Source of the DNA: Paractinoplanes rishiriensis
Lineage (GTDB): Bacteria > Actinomycetota > Actinomycetes > Mycobacteriales > Micromonosporaceae
Length of the DNA stretch: 64,000 nt
Direction: 5' to 3'
NCBI RefSeq assembly: GCF_016862375.1
Contig: NZ_BOMV01000026.1
Location: forward strand, 120,057-184,056
The translations under genes were made by a program, and so were the position numbers. The notes below the pieces were generated by a model. It searched no databases. It saw nothing but the letters and a program-made list of their open reading frames with translations, and was not told where the DNA came from. Within the stretch, counting starts at the first letter, position 1; each line of letters opens with the position of its first letter. Of this stretch, positions 35,513-44,743 are shown piece after piece.

Positions 35513-36982
35513 ATGGCGATTGATGCCTCTTCACCGCTGGCTGATCCGCAGCAGATTCAGGGCAACATCCTGCGGCCGTTCGGGGGCGAGTGCCAGGCGT
35601 TCCTCTTCCTCTCCTTCGCCAGCGACCGCCGGGCCGCCCGGCGCTGGCTGGGCCGGCTGGCCGGCCGGATCTCCGGGACCGGCGACGTCGGTGAGTCCCG
35701 GGTGTCGCCGGCCAGCTCGCGGATCGCGCCGGGCCGCTCGCTGACCGGCCTGGGCCTGACCGCCACCGGCCTGGTCCTGCTGCACGGCGAGGTGGCCGGC
35801 GACCTGGCCGGGTACGACGCGTTCTGGCGCGGCCCGCTGGGCCCCCGGTTCGACGACGCCGGCCTGCTCACCACGGCACCGGCCCTGCTCGGCGACGTGG
35901 ACGAGAGCGACCCGCGCAAGTGGGTGGTCGGCGGGCCGGACGGGCCGCCGGTCGACGCGATCGTGACCCTCGCGGCCGGCGACCCCGACACCCTGCACGC
36001 CGCTGTCGACCGCGAGATCAGGGCCGCCGACGACGCCCAGGTCGAGATCCACCGGATTCCCGGCGAATACCGCGACCGGGCCCAGATCGGCCGGGTGCTG
36101 CGCAACGCCGACGGCAAGCGGATCGAGCACTTCGGCTTCGCCGACGGCATCTCCCAGCCGGCCGTCCGCGGCTACCCCGACCCGGAACTGAGAAGCCGCC
36201 GCACGCCGTCCGCGGTCATCGCGACCGGCGAGTTCATCCTGGGCTGCGCGGGCGAGCGCCGCCCGGCCACCTGGGTGCCGTCGCCGTCGCCGGCACCGTG
36301 GATGGTGGGCGGCTCGTTCCAGGTGTTCCGCCGGCTACGGCAGAACGTGCCCGGCTGGTGGGACAAGATGAGCGACCTGGCCGGCGCGGGCGGCGACCCG
36401 GACGAGGAGGCCGCCCGGGTGCTGGGCCGGCATCTCGACGGCAAGCCGCTGGCCCGCCTCCGGAAGGGCGGCGACCACAATGCGTTCGACTTCGGCGGCG
36501 ACGAGGACGGCGAGCGCACCCCGCTGTTCGCCCACATCCGCAAGATGAACCCGCGCGAGGACCGGGTGTTCCGCGACCGCGGCCACAAGATGCTGCGCCG
36601 GGGCATCCCGTACGGCTCCGAGTGCAACCGCGACCACCGCGACGACGCCGACCGGGGCCTGCTGTTCAACTCGTTCATGGCCAGCATCGAGAACCAGTTC
36701 GAGTTCCTCCAGCGCCGCTGGGCGAACGACCCGCAGTTCCCGGCCAGCACGGTGGCCCGCTACCGCCCCGGCACCTTCGAACGCCGCGTCGACGGCCTCG
36801 ACCCGGTCCTCGGCGACAGCGCGGAGGCAGCCCGCCGGCGGCTCGGCGACGACGTGGTCGGCCAGATCCCGAAGTCCGCCTTCGGCGGCCTGGTGACCAC
36901 CACCGGAGCGGTGTACGCCTTTGCGCCGTCGCTGCGCGCGTTGCGGTCGCTGGCCGGATCAGACCGGCTCGGGGCGCCGTAG
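35513..36982 (+). CDS. DyP-type heme peroxidase
   Basis: 489 residues, no signal peptide visible. The dye-decolourising peroxidase motif is HFGFADGISQP (about 208-218), with the proximal His region in RTPLFAHIRKMNPRED and the distal-pocket Arg in IPYGSECNRDHRDDADRGLLF. Size and the FNSFMASIENQFEFLQRRW segment fit the larger bacterial DyP types that act on dyes and lignin-like phenolics, or serve an unknown physiological peroxidase role. ATG 35513 has GAGGGAG upstream. It overlaps the convergent cyclase gene by 24 bp at the 3' end. Confidence 0.92.
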   Translation: MAIDASSPLADPQQIQGNILRPFGGECQAFLFLSFASDRRAARRWLGRLAGRISGTGDVGESRVSPASSRIAPGRSLTGLGLTATGLVLLHGEVAGDLAGYDAFWRGPLGPRFDDAGLLTTAPALLGDVDESDPRKWVVGGPDGPPVDAIVTLAAGDPDTLHAAVDREIRAADDAQVEIHRIPGEYRDRAQIGRVLRNADGKRIEHFGFADGISQPAVRGYPDPELRSRRTPSAVIATGEFILGCAGERRPATWVPSPSPAPWMVGGSFQVFRRLRQNVPGWWDKMSDLAGAGGDPDEEAARVLGRHLDGKPLARLRKGGDHNAFDFGGDEDGERTPLFAHIRKMNPREDRVFRDRGHKMLRRGIPYGSECNRDHRDDADRGLLFNSFMASIENQFEFLQRRWANDPQFPASTVARYRPGTFERRVDGLDPVLGDSAEAARRRLGDDVVGQIPKSAFGGLVTTTGAVYAFAPSLRALRSLAGSDRLGAP

Positions 36983-39900
36983 CCGGGTGATCCGCTCCAG
37001 GAGGGCCTCGAGGTCGGGGCCCTCCTCGGCGGCGATCCAGTCGGGCAGCGGCGGCAGTTGCGGGCCGGGCGGCAGGTCGGCGCCGCTCAGCCGCCGGTAG
37101 GCGTGGCGGTGCTCCACGGTGGGCGCTCGCTCGCACAGCCCGCGGTAGATCACGGCGGCGGTCTCCCGGGCGTCGGTGTCCGCCGGGTCGAGCTGCCAGG
37201 CCGCGTCCAGCAGCACGGCCACCTCGTGCGCCTCGTTCCACTTGCCGGTCGCCTTGCGCAGTTGCTCCGCCGCGCTGCCGGCGTCCAGCCGGCCCGCGGT
37301 GACCCGGAGCCGGACCGCAAGCGCGTACGAGATGACCTGGGTGTTGCGTTCGTCGTGTTCCTCGGCGATGTGTAGCGCCTCGGAGTTCAGCCGCTCGGCC
37401 TCGTCGGGACGCCCCGCCGCCAGCTCGACCCGCGCCAGCCGGTGCAGCCACTCGCACAGCAGGTAGGGCGCCTCCAGCTGCCGGCTCAGCTCGATGGCTC
37501 GGCCCAGCAGCCGGGCCGCATCCTCCGCGTCGTCCTCGGCGGCGGCGATCGCGCCCAGGTGGGCCAGTTGGTCGGCGACGCTGGTCCAGTCGCCGAGCTC
37601 GACCGCCACCCGCAGGGCCTGCATCGCGCAGACTCGGGCCGCCCCGAGGTCGCCTACCTCCCGGTAGATCTCGCTGAGATTGCCGATGATGACGCTGCCG
37701 GTGTGCCGGGCGCCGATGTCCTGCGCCACGGTCAGCGCCTGCCGGTAGGACGCGAACGCCTCGATCAGGTCGGCCCGGCGTACGTATCCCCAGCCGAGGT
37801 TGCAGGCCGCGTTGAGCGTGCTGTGCCGGTCGCCGGCCCGCTCTGCGGTGGCCAGCGACCGGCGCAGGTGGTCGAGGGCCGCGTCCAGCCGGCCGCTGTT
37901 GAGGTGCACCAGGCCGATGTGGTTCAGCGCGGTGCTCATCGCGGACAGGTCGCCGGCCGCGGCGGCCATCGCGAGGTGCCGTAGGCCCAGGTCCAGCGCC
38001 TCGGCGTAGGCGCCCTGGCGGTACAGGGCGAACGTCATCCGGTTCATGGTGCGCGACTGGCCCACGATGTCACCGATACGTTCGAATCCGTCCAGCGCCC
38101 GGGTCAGCCAGGTCACCGCCTCGGCGTCGGAGTGGGTGTACATCAGCAGGTCTCCGAGCTGGCGCTGGCCGGCGGCGAGGATGTCGTCCCGGCCGGCCTC
38201 CTCGGCGAGGTCCATGCCCTTGCGGTAATGCTCCTCGGCGTCGGCCCACTGTCCGGTGTGGTAGTGCACGGTGCCGATCTCGACGTGCAGTTCGGCCCGC
38301 TCGTCCCGGGGGAGCAAGGGCAGCAGACGGCCGTAGTAGTGGGTGGCGGTCTCGTTGGCGTACATGGCCTTGGCCCGGTCGCCCGCGGCCCGGAACCAGA
38401 CCAGCTGCTCGCCGGTCCGCTCGGTCCGGCCGTAGTGGTAGGCCAGCACGTCGACGTACTGGGAGAGCCGGTCGGCGAAGGTCTCCTCGACGAACCGGCC
38501 GACCTTCTCGTGCAGGGCGGCGCGGGTCTCGTGCGTGATGCTCTGGTAGGCCGTCTCCTGGGTGATCGGGTGCTTGAACTCGTGCTCCGGTTCGATCTGG
38601 TCCGGCACCGGCTGGGTCAGGTCGCGCTCGTGCAGGTGGTGCAGGTGCTCCTCGACCTGTTCGGTGGCGCCGGCGGCCGGATAGACCGAGGCGATCCACG
38701 GCGGCTGGAACCGCCGGCCGATCACGCTGGCCACCTTGACGGTCGCCTTCTCGTCGTCGGTGAGCTGGTCGATGCGGGCCATCACCAGGCGTTGCAGGCT
38801 GTCCGGCACGTGCACGGCGGTCATCGCGCGCGGATCGGCCGGGTCGATGCCGTGCCCGTGCAGATAGCTGACCAGCTCCTCGATGTAGAAGGCGTTGCCG
38901 CCGGCCTGCTCCGCGATCTGATGCACCAGCTGCGCGGCCACGGTCGCCGCCGGCCCGTACCGTTCGCGCAGACGCAGGGCGGCGAGCCGGTCGGTGTCCG
39001 CCCGCGGCATGTGGGTCAGGGTCAGGCCGGCCAGGTTGGCCAGCTCGGCGAGCTTGGCGGGTACCGGCTCGCGGGAGGTGGCGAGCAGCAGCACCGGCAG
39101 GTCGGCGATCTGGCCGGCGATCATTTCGAGCAGGGCCACCGACGCCGGGTCGATCCACTGGCAGTCCTCCAGCAGCAGCACCAGCGGCCCGCCGGCCACC
39201 CGGTCGCGCAGGCAGGCCACCAGGGTGGCGCGCAGTAGCTCGTCGCGGCCGACCAGGTCGAGCTGGGCGGTCAGGTCGGTGTCCGGCATCGGCAGGTTGA
39301 TCACCGCGGCCAGCAGCGGCGCCCGCTGGCCGGTGCCGTCGTAGCGGGCGACCCGCTTGGTCAGCGCGGCCTGCTGCTGGGCCAGCGGCAGCGCCGGGTC
39401 GACGCCGAGCAGCTCGCGCCAGATCGACCGCCACACCCGGTAGCCGGCCCGGGTGCCGTGCGAGCGGCAGCTACCGGCGTACCCGGTGAAACCGAACGTC
39501 TGCATGGTCCGGAACGCCTCCGCGGCGACCCGGGACTTGCCGATACCGGCTTCGCCGTGCACCCAGACCACCTGGCCGTGGCCGTCGCGCACCCGCCGGG
39601 CGAGGCTGTGCAGCAGTTCGAGCTCCCGGGCGCGGCCCACCAGCCCGCCCGGCGCCGGCGACGGCACCGAGGTGGCGGGTGCCGGCTCGCGCGCCTCGCG
39701 CACGTGCCAGACGCGTACCGGCTCGGCTTTGCCCTTGGCGGTCACCGCGGACGGACCCTCGGCGACCACCACGTCGCGCACCCGCTCATAGGTGGCCTGG
39801 TCGATCAGCAGACGCCCGGGCGGCGCCGACGCCATCAGCCGGGCGGCCAGGTTGACCGCGTCGCCCACTACGGCGTATTCGCGCCGGATGTCGGAGCCGA

Positions 39901-40969
39901 CCTCGCCGGAGTAGACCGGGCCGGTGGTGATCCCACCCCGGTACGGCCCGCCGGGCAGGGCCAGCAGCTCGAGGCAGCAGCGCAGCGCGCGTTCCTCGTC
40001 GTCCTCGTTGCTCACCGGCGTGCCGAACACGGCGACCAGCACGGTGCCCTTGTCGTCGGCCATCAGGTGCCGCAGATGCCCGCCGTACCGGTCGATGATC
40101 GCGACCCCGGCGGCCAGGTAGCGCTGCAGTTCCTGCACCGACGCCGGATCGTCGATCACGAGGTCGGGCAGCCGGACGAAGGCCGTGCTGACCTTGCGGT
40201 GCTCGTTGACCAGCTCGTGCCGGCCGGACCGCAGGCGGGCCCGGATCGCCGGGTGCAGGAACGGGGTGAGCAGGCGTTCCAACTCGGCAGGCGGCGGCGC
40301 CGGAACCGTTGACGGGTCCTCGTCCGCACCCGGCGGGCCGGCCATCGCGCGCAGCCCCTGGTCGACGACGATCTCGCCGCGGTCGGCCTCGTGCAGCGCG
40401 GTGATCGCCCGGTCCAGCGCCGGGCCGGCAACCACGTGCTGGAGCCGGATCGCCGGGTCGCCCAGCAGCATGACCAGCGTCGGGCCACCGGCCAGGCCGA
40501 TCCGGATGGTCAGCGACTGCGGCCCGTCCGGCGTGGACACCGGGCCCACCGACGCGGTCGCCGTGCGAATCAACTCGGCGCACCGGATCGCCCGGCCGGC
40601 CGCCGCTGCCCCGGTCTCCGGGGAGTAGCGGAACATCCCGACCAGCGCGTCGCCGGCGAAGTCCACCACGCTGCCGCCGGAGCTGGCGATCGCGTCCGCG
40701 GTCACCGCGAACCACTGGTTGATGATCCGGGTGAGCTGCTCGGTGCCGTAGCTCCCGGCGCTCGACAAGCTTTCGGTCATCGCGGTGAAGCCGGCCACGT
40801 CCGCGTAGAGCAGGACCGCGTCACCCGATTCGGTGACTGGCGGATTGTTGACATTGGTGGCCGAGAGCAACAGGTGTAGGACATGCTCGGGCAGGTACGA
40901 GCGCCAGGTCGCGGCGAGGTCACTCGCGATCTGCGGCGTCTGGAGGCGCGAGTCGGTCACGCCCGGCAT
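36959..40969 (-). CDS. Soluble adenylyl-cyclase-like protein: two class III cyclase domains, STAND ATPase, TPRs
   Basis: 1336 residues from ATG 40969. Cyclase domain 1 about 45-210 keeps both metal Asp residues (Asp57 in YADVAGF, Asp107 in DFAGDALVG). Domain 2 about 255-425 has FVRLPD where the first Asp is expected, so it is probably non-catalytic at that site, though REYAVVGDAVNLAARLM is intact. ATPase about 440-780: Walker A HGEAGIGKS (471-479) and LVLLLEDCQWIDPAS. TPR-like helices about 800-1300. This is the layout of vertebrate soluble adenylyl cyclase (C1-C2-NTPase-repeat) and of some actinobacterial LuxR-less regulators. Confidence 0.9.
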   Translation of the reverse strand: MPGVTDSRLQTPQIASDLAATWRSYLPEHVLHLLLSATNVNNPPVTESGDAVLLYADVAGFTAMTESLSSAGSYGTEQLTRIINQWFAVTADAIASSGGSVVDFAGDALVGMFRYSPETGAAAAGRAIRCAELIRTATASVGPVSTPDGPQSLTIRIGLAGGPTLVMLLGDPAIRLQHVVAGPALDRAITALHEADRGEIVVDQGLRAMAGPPGADEDPSTVPAPPPAELERLLTPFLHPAIRARLRSGRHELVNEHRKVSTAFVRLPDLVIDDPASVQELQRYLAAGVAIIDRYGGHLRHLMADDKGTVLVAVFGTPVSNEDDEERALRCCLELLALPGGPYRGGITTGPVYSGEVGSDIRREYAVVGDAVNLAARLMASAPPGRLLIDQATYERVRDVVVAEGPSAVTAKGKAEPVRVWHVREAREPAPATSVPSPAPGGLVGRARELELLHSLARRVRDGHGQVVWVHGEAGIGKSRVAAEAFRTMQTFGFTGYAGSCRSHGTRAGYRVWRSIWRELLGVDPALPLAQQQAALTKRVARYDGTGQRAPLLAAVINLPMPDTDLTAQLDLVGRDELLRATLVACLRDRVAGGPLVLLLEDCQWIDPASVALLEMIAGQIADLPVLLLATSREPVPAKLAELANLAGLTLTHMPRADTDRLAALRLRERYGPAATVAAQLVHQIAEQAGGNAFYIEELVSYLHGHGIDPADPRAMTAVHVPDSLQRLVMARIDQLTDDEKATVKVASVIGRRFQPPWIASVYPAAGATEQVEEHLHHLHERDLTQPVPDQIEPEHEFKHPITQETAYQSITHETRAALHEKVGRFVEETFADRLSQYVDVLAYHYGRTERTGEQLVWFRAAGDRAKAMYANETATHYYGRLLPLLPRDERAELHVEIGTVHYHTGQWADAEEHYRKGMDLAEEAGRDDILAAGQRQLGDLLMYTHSDAEAVTWLTRALDGFERIGDIVGQSRTMNRMTFALYRQGAYAEALDLGLRHLAMAAAAGDLSAMSTALNHIGLVHLNSGRLDAALDHLRRSLATAERAGDRHSTLNAACNLGWGYVRRADLIEAFASYRQALTVAQDIGARHTGSVIIGNLSEIYREVGDLGAARVCAMQALRVAVELGDWTSVADQLAHLGAIAAAEDDAEDAARLLGRAIELSRQLEAPYLLCEWLHRLARVELAAGRPDEAERLNSEALHIAEEHDERNTQVISYALAVRLRVTAGRLDAGSAAEQLRKATGKWNEAHEVAVLLDAAWQLDPADTDARETAAVIYRGLCERAPTVEHRHAYRRLSGADLPPGPQLPPLPDWIAAEEGPDLEALLERITRLRRPEPV

Positions 40970-41050
40970 GGCCACCCTTCGCGTCGTACGGTCGCGCTCG
41001 CTGCTCACTGCCCACCATCGGTCTATCAGTCGCGTCAAGGGAGAACGGAC

Positions 41051-41662
41051 ATGAGTCATCCGGTCAGCGATGCCGCGTTCGAGCTGCTCGGCGCGTGTAA
41101 GCACTCGCTGCGGTTCGCCTTCGGCGCCCCCCTCGACTATCCCTATGCGCCGGCCAAACTGGCCGTGGAAAACCAGCCACCGGCGTTGTTCCGGCGGCTC
41201 CAGGCGGTGTCGCCACCGCCCGCCCGGGACGGTGATCCGTGGCAGACCGGCATGAAGCTGGACGACCGGCCCTTCGATCCTTCCGACCCGGACACGTGCG
41301 CCGGCCGGCTGGCCGACGTGAAACACGACGAGGATGCGGCGTCACTGGATACACCGGACCCGGAAAAGATCGTACTTGACCGTTGGTTCAGTGTTCCGAA
41401 GCAGCCGAGCAAAATGTCCTTCCCGGGTGCCGACGAGGGCCGCTACCTGACGTCGATCGCATACTGGAGCCCGATCCCGCCGTCCGCCACCGAGGTCTCG
41501 GTCGGGGTCGAGTACTACGGCGCGTTCCGGATGGACTGGGCGCGTCCGCCGCAGGACCGGTGGGTCGCGGTGAGCCTGGACGCGTTCTGGCCGGCCGAGC
41601 GGGACAGCGCCGACCTGATCATCCCGCTGGGCAAGTGCGACGAGCAGTGTCCTAACTCCTGA
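41051..41662 (+). CDS. Hypothetical cytosolic protein
   Basis: 203 residues from ATG 41051 with AGGGAGAA upstream. No signal peptide, membrane helix or recognised domain. Visible features are an N-terminal AAFELLGACKHSLRFAFGAP, a Pro/Asp-rich middle (KLDDRPFDPSDPDTCAGRL), a beta-rich part (YLTSIAYWSPIPPSATEVSV, GVEYYGAFRMDWA) and a C-terminal KCDEQCPNS. It begins just after the divergent start of the cyclase-like gene. Function unknown. Confidence 0.65.
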   Translation: MSHPVSDAAFELLGACKHSLRFAFGAPLDYPYAPAKLAVENQPPALFRRLQAVSPPPARDGDPWQTGMKLDDRPFDPSDPDTCAGRLADVKHDEDAASLDTPDPEKIVLDRWFSVPKQPSKMSFPGADEGRYLTSIAYWSPIPPSATEVSVGVEYYGAFRMDWARPPQDRWVAVSLDAFWPAERDSADLIIPLGKCDEQCPNS

Positions 41663-41678
41663 CGACGACACTCCTGAC

Positions 41679-41723
41679 GACGACCGGAACCCCTCGGGGG
41701 TCTGCCGAGGGGCCCCGGTCGTC
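41679..41723. terminator. Long hairpin between convergent genes
   Basis: GACGACCGG (41679-41687) and CCCCTCGG (41690-41697) pair with CCGAGGGG (41705-41712) and CGGTCGTC (41716-41723). A nearly perfect stem, loop GGGTCTG, between the hypothetical gene and the PL3 pectate lyase; likely bidirectional. Confidence 0.75.
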
Positions 41724-41733
41724 CGCGCTGTCC

Positions 41734-42471
41734 TTACGACACGACGCAGGTGGTGCTGTTCGGGCCCTCACCGATCTTCTCGGGCTCGTCACCGGAATCG
41801 TTGCCCTCGAAGAGGTCGCAGATGCCGATGTCGCCGTCCAGGTTGAGGCCGGAGAGCCGGGCGGTGTCACCCAGGTTGACGTTGATGCCGACCAGCACGT
41901 CGCCGTCCGACGCGGTGATGTTCGACAGCGTCACCGAGCGGGCGGCCTGCGTGGAGCAGTTGCCGCACGAGCGGTAGAACTTGCCGAAGTCGGTCACCTC
42001 GAAGTTCCGGATGGTCACCGAACCGCCGGCGCCCCGGTTGTCCTGGAACACCTTGTCGGACGCCTGCGCGGCGCTGCCACCGTCGACCACGACGGTCGCG
42101 TTGGTGCCCCGGAAGGTGGCCGCATCCTCACCGACGTCTTCCCAGAAGACGTTGCGCAATGTGCAGCTGCCCGCACAGTGCACCCCGTCCGCGGCGGGCG
42201 AACCCAGGATGACGTTGCTCAACGTCGCACCGGCGGCGAGCCGGAACAGCGGGTCCTGCCCTTCGTCCTGCCCACCGTCACCGAGATCGCCGGCGCCGAC
42301 GAACCGCTTGTTGGCCCCGTCGAAGTTGCCGGAAACCTCAATGGTCTCGGTAACCTGCTGCTCCCCGGTCGCCGGCGGCACCTCGGCCGAGGCCAGCGAA
42401 GCCGTCGTGGCCACAGCCGCCATCGCCACCGCCACAACCGCGGCACCGATGACCAAACGTGGTCTTTTCAC
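41734..42471 (-). CDS. Secreted PL3-family pectate lyase
   Basis: 245 residues from ATG 42471. Signal peptide about 1-29 (GAAVVAVAMAAVATTASLASA). Compact beta-helix with PL3 signatures: ADGVHCAGSCTLRNVFWEDV, GEDAATFRG, QDNRGAGGSVTIRNFEVTDFG, and RSCGNCSTQAARSV with paired Cys typical of PL3. Calcium-dependent cleavage of polygalacturonate, with preference often for low-ester pectin in this family. No binding module. Together with the PL1 enzyme at 3591 and the arabinose-isomerase-family gene at 43226, it points to pectin use. Confidence 0.93.
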   Translation of the reverse strand: MKRPRLVIGAAVVAVAMAAVATTASLASAEVPPATGEQQVTETIEVSGNFDGANKRFVGAGDLGDGGQDEGQDPLFRLAAGATLSNVILGSPAADGVHCAGSCTLRNVFWEDVGEDAATFRGTNATVVVDGGSAAQASDKVFQDNRGAGGSVTIRNFEVTDFGKFYRSCGNCSTQAARSVTLSNITASDGDVLVGINVNLGDTARLSGLNLDGDIGICDLFEGNDSGDEPEKIGEGPNSTTCVVS

Positions 42472-43150
42472 AATCTGCCCCTTTCTAGGTCACCCACCTC
42501 TAATTCGGTCAAGGTGGGCTGCTGCTGAAAAGTACGTCGCAGATGAACGAGCGGTTAGGGCTAGACCGCAGTCAATGTCTTAATTCCGGCTTAATCAATG
42601 CTTTGTTCACAGCCTGTATTGCTGCAAACCCCACGTCAGCGGCGCGGACTCAGCAGGGCTTTCGAGGGTGCCCGGCGGATAACGGTCTCCCGCTGTCGAC
42701 GATGGAGCAATTTGTCGACCCCGGCATTGCCGCGACCCGAACAGTTGCCGAGGCGGAACGGAGCTCACCTTCTCCCGCCACCGGGCACCGCCACCGCGTG
42801 CCGGGAACCGCTGACCGCATCATGAGCCTGTCCTGGACTGCGGACGACCATTCCACCCGCCGGGAGACCCTCCGGAGCAAAAGCCGCGTAATACCTTATA
42901 ACGTCGCGCCACCGATAGATCGTGGCGAGTTCCCGTCCGACCGGAACACCGACTCTTCGAGATCGCGGCCCGGAGCCACCACCGCCAGGCGGCGGCAGGT
43001 GTCGGCGCGCTGTGGCACTTCACCGGCCGCGCATCAATCAAATGGGGGTCGAGCGGTCCGGCATCTATCGGATATTGCACGAGTTTTCGGGTGCTGGCGT
43101 CAAGATCTTCGGGTGGCCGGCCGGGAGGTGGGAGCGAGCCGACGATTCCC
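42472..43150. other. Long intergenic region, no convincing gene
   Basis: Between the PL3 gene and the promoter at 43151, GC content is visibly lower than in neighbouring genes, particularly 42530-42640 and 42890-43100. A 203-codon open frame crosses it on the plus strand, but third-position use is random and the product looks like nothing known. It presumably holds PL3 promoter and control sequences; I found no certain operator. Confidence 0.5.
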
Positions 43151-43206
43151 TTGACACGTGTGAGCGGCGCCACATACGTTCGGTTGGGCGGAACTGAAAC
43201 ATTTCA
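43151..43206 (+). promoter_or_regulatory. Sigma-70 promoter with LacI-like half-palindrome before araA-like gene
   Basis: Consensus TTGACA at 43151-43156 and TACGTT at 43175-43180, 18 bp apart. TGAAAC-ATTTCA at 43195-43206 is palindromic except at the centre and lies where transcription should begin. LacI-family operators share the GAAA/TTTC arms; here the centre is CA instead of CG. Confidence 0.65.
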
Positions 43207-43225
43207 AAAGGCCGGAGGTCGTGGG

Positions 43226-44653
43226 ATGGCGATGACGGACCTGCTTGCGCCCAAGCGGCGGCGGAAGACGCGGATCGGGCTGGTGGCGGGCGGGCTGGGG
43301 ACGTACTGGCCGCAGTTTCCGGATCTGTTGCCGCAGTTGCAGGAGTCGGCCCGGTATGTCGCGGAGCGGTTTGCCGAGATGGACGCCGACGTTACCGACG
43401 TCGGGTTCATCTCGGATGCCCAGGAAGGCGCAGCGGCCGCCGAGAAGCTGCGCCGGGTCGACTGTGACCTGCTGGTGCTCTTCCTGACGACGTACCTGAC
43501 CTCTTCGATGGTGCTGCCGATCGCGCAGCGGGCCGGGGCTCCGGTGCTGGTGATCGACCTGCAGCCGACCGAGAAGATGGACCACGCCACCTTCGGCACG
43601 GGAGCCTGGCTGGCGTACTGCGCACAGTGCCCGGTGCCGGAGGTCGGCAACCTGTTCCGGCGGGCCGGCATCGAGTTCCGCAGCGTCACCGGCTGGCTGC
43701 GGCAGGAGTCGGCCTGGCAGCGGATCGGGCGGTGGGTGCAGGCCGCGCACATCCGTGCCGCGCTGCGCACCGCGCGGCACGGGCTGATGGGGCATCTCTA
43801 CCCGGGCATGCTCGACGTCTCCACCGATCTGACCCTGCTGCCCACCACCTTCGGCTCCCATGTCGAGGTGCTGGAGTTCGACGACCTGCGGGAACGCGTG
43901 AATGCCGTGACCGGCGACGAGGTGGCCGAGCGGATGGAGCTGGCCCGCAAGATCTTCGTGCTGGACGAGTCGGTCAAGCCGGAGGACTTCGCGTGGGGCG
44001 CCCAGGTGTCGGTGGGCCTGGACCGGCTGGTCGACGACTTCGCGCTGGACAGCCTCGCGTACTACCACCGCGGCCTCAACGGTGAGCAGCACGAACGCCT
44101 CGGCGCCGGGATGATCCTGGGCGCCTCGCTGCTGACCGCCCGCGGCATTCCGGCCACCGGCGAGTACGAGCTGCGGACCACGGTCGCCCAGCTGGCCACC
44201 CAGGTCGCCGGGGCCGGCGGCTCGTTCTGTGAGATCCAGGCGCTGAACTTCGAGGACGACGTGGTCGAAATGGGGCACGACGGGCCGGCCCACCTGGCGG
44301 TCAGCAGCCGGCAACCGCTGCTCCGCGGGCTCGGCGTCTATCACGGCAAACGCGGCTGGGGAGTGAGCGTTGAATTCGACGTACGCCCTGGTCCGGTGAC
44401 TTTGCTCGGTCTTGGGCAGGATCGGGATGGCAGCCTGTCCTTCATCGCCGCGGAAGGGACGGTGGTGGACGGGCCGCTGCTCGCGATCGGCAACACCACG
44501 AGCCGGGTCGACTTCGGGCGGGACCCGGGGGAGTGGGTCGACGACTGGAGCGCGAGCGGCGTGGGGCACCACTGGTCACTGTCGCTGGGGCATCGCGCGG
44601 CCGACTACCGCGCCGCGGCGAGCCTGCTGGGCATCCCCTGCCGGCAGGTGTGA
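43226..44653 (+). CDS. L-arabinose/L-fucose isomerase family protein
   Basis: 475 residues from ATG 43226 (GGAGG upstream). Overall order matches the AraA/COG2160 family: an N-terminal Rossmann-like part (KTRIGLVAGGLGTYWPQFPD, DCDLLVLFLTTYLTSSMVLP), a middle with GLMGHLYPGMLDVSTD, and a C-terminal domain with ATGEYELRTTVAQLA, GSFCEIQALNFEDDVVEMGHDG and GVGHHWSLSLGH, including Glu/His residues that would hold the divalent metal. It may interconvert L-arabinose and L-ribulose, or act on a related sugar. Consistent with use of arabinan side chains of pectin; no kinase or epimerase gene is adjacent. Confidence 0.8.
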   Translation: MAMTDLLAPKRRRKTRIGLVAGGLGTYWPQFPDLLPQLQESARYVAERFAEMDADVTDVGFISDAQEGAAAAEKLRRVDCDLLVLFLTTYLTSSMVLPIAQRAGAPVLVIDLQPTEKMDHATFGTGAWLAYCAQCPVPEVGNLFRRAGIEFRSVTGWLRQESAWQRIGRWVQAAHIRAALRTARHGLMGHLYPGMLDVSTDLTLLPTTFGSHVEVLEFDDLRERVNAVTGDEVAERMELARKIFVLDESVKPEDFAWGAQVSVGLDRLVDDFALDSLAYYHRGLNGEQHERLGAGMILGASLLTARGIPATGEYELRTTVAQLATQVAGAGGSFCEIQALNFEDDVVEMGHDGPAHLAVSSRQPLLRGLGVYHGKRGWGVSVEFDVRPGPVTLLGLGQDRDGSLSFIAAEGTVVDGPLLAIGNTTSRVDFGRDPGEWVDDWSASGVGHHWSLSLGHRAADYRAAASLLGIPCRQV

Positions 44654-44676
44654 AACCGCGATTCGCGTAACGGGCC

Positions 44677-44688
44677 TACCGCTGGGTA
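44677..44688. promoter_or_regulatory. Palindrome upstream of acyl-CoA dehydrogenase gene
   Basis: TACC-GCTG-GGTA is a spaced palindrome 56 bp before the start, with a looser copy (GGTAACCTGCTGGGT) following. It resembles operator shapes of TetR-type fatty-acid regulators, but no such gene is adjacent. Confidence 0.35.
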
Positions 44689-44743
44689 ATACGCGTCGGT
44701 AACCTGCTGGGTGCGAACCGTACTCGGATCGAGGGGGTAAGCC

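Noticed and set aside
36959..41326. Longer start for the cyclase-like protein
   Set aside because: The extra 119 residues read through the divergent hypothetical gene at 41051 and lack homology; ATG 40969 starts the recognisable domain region.
42543..43154. 203-codon frame between PL3 and the isomerase-family gene
   Set aside because: Random third codon positions, many Ser/Arg/Thr, no ribosome site; treated as intergenic.
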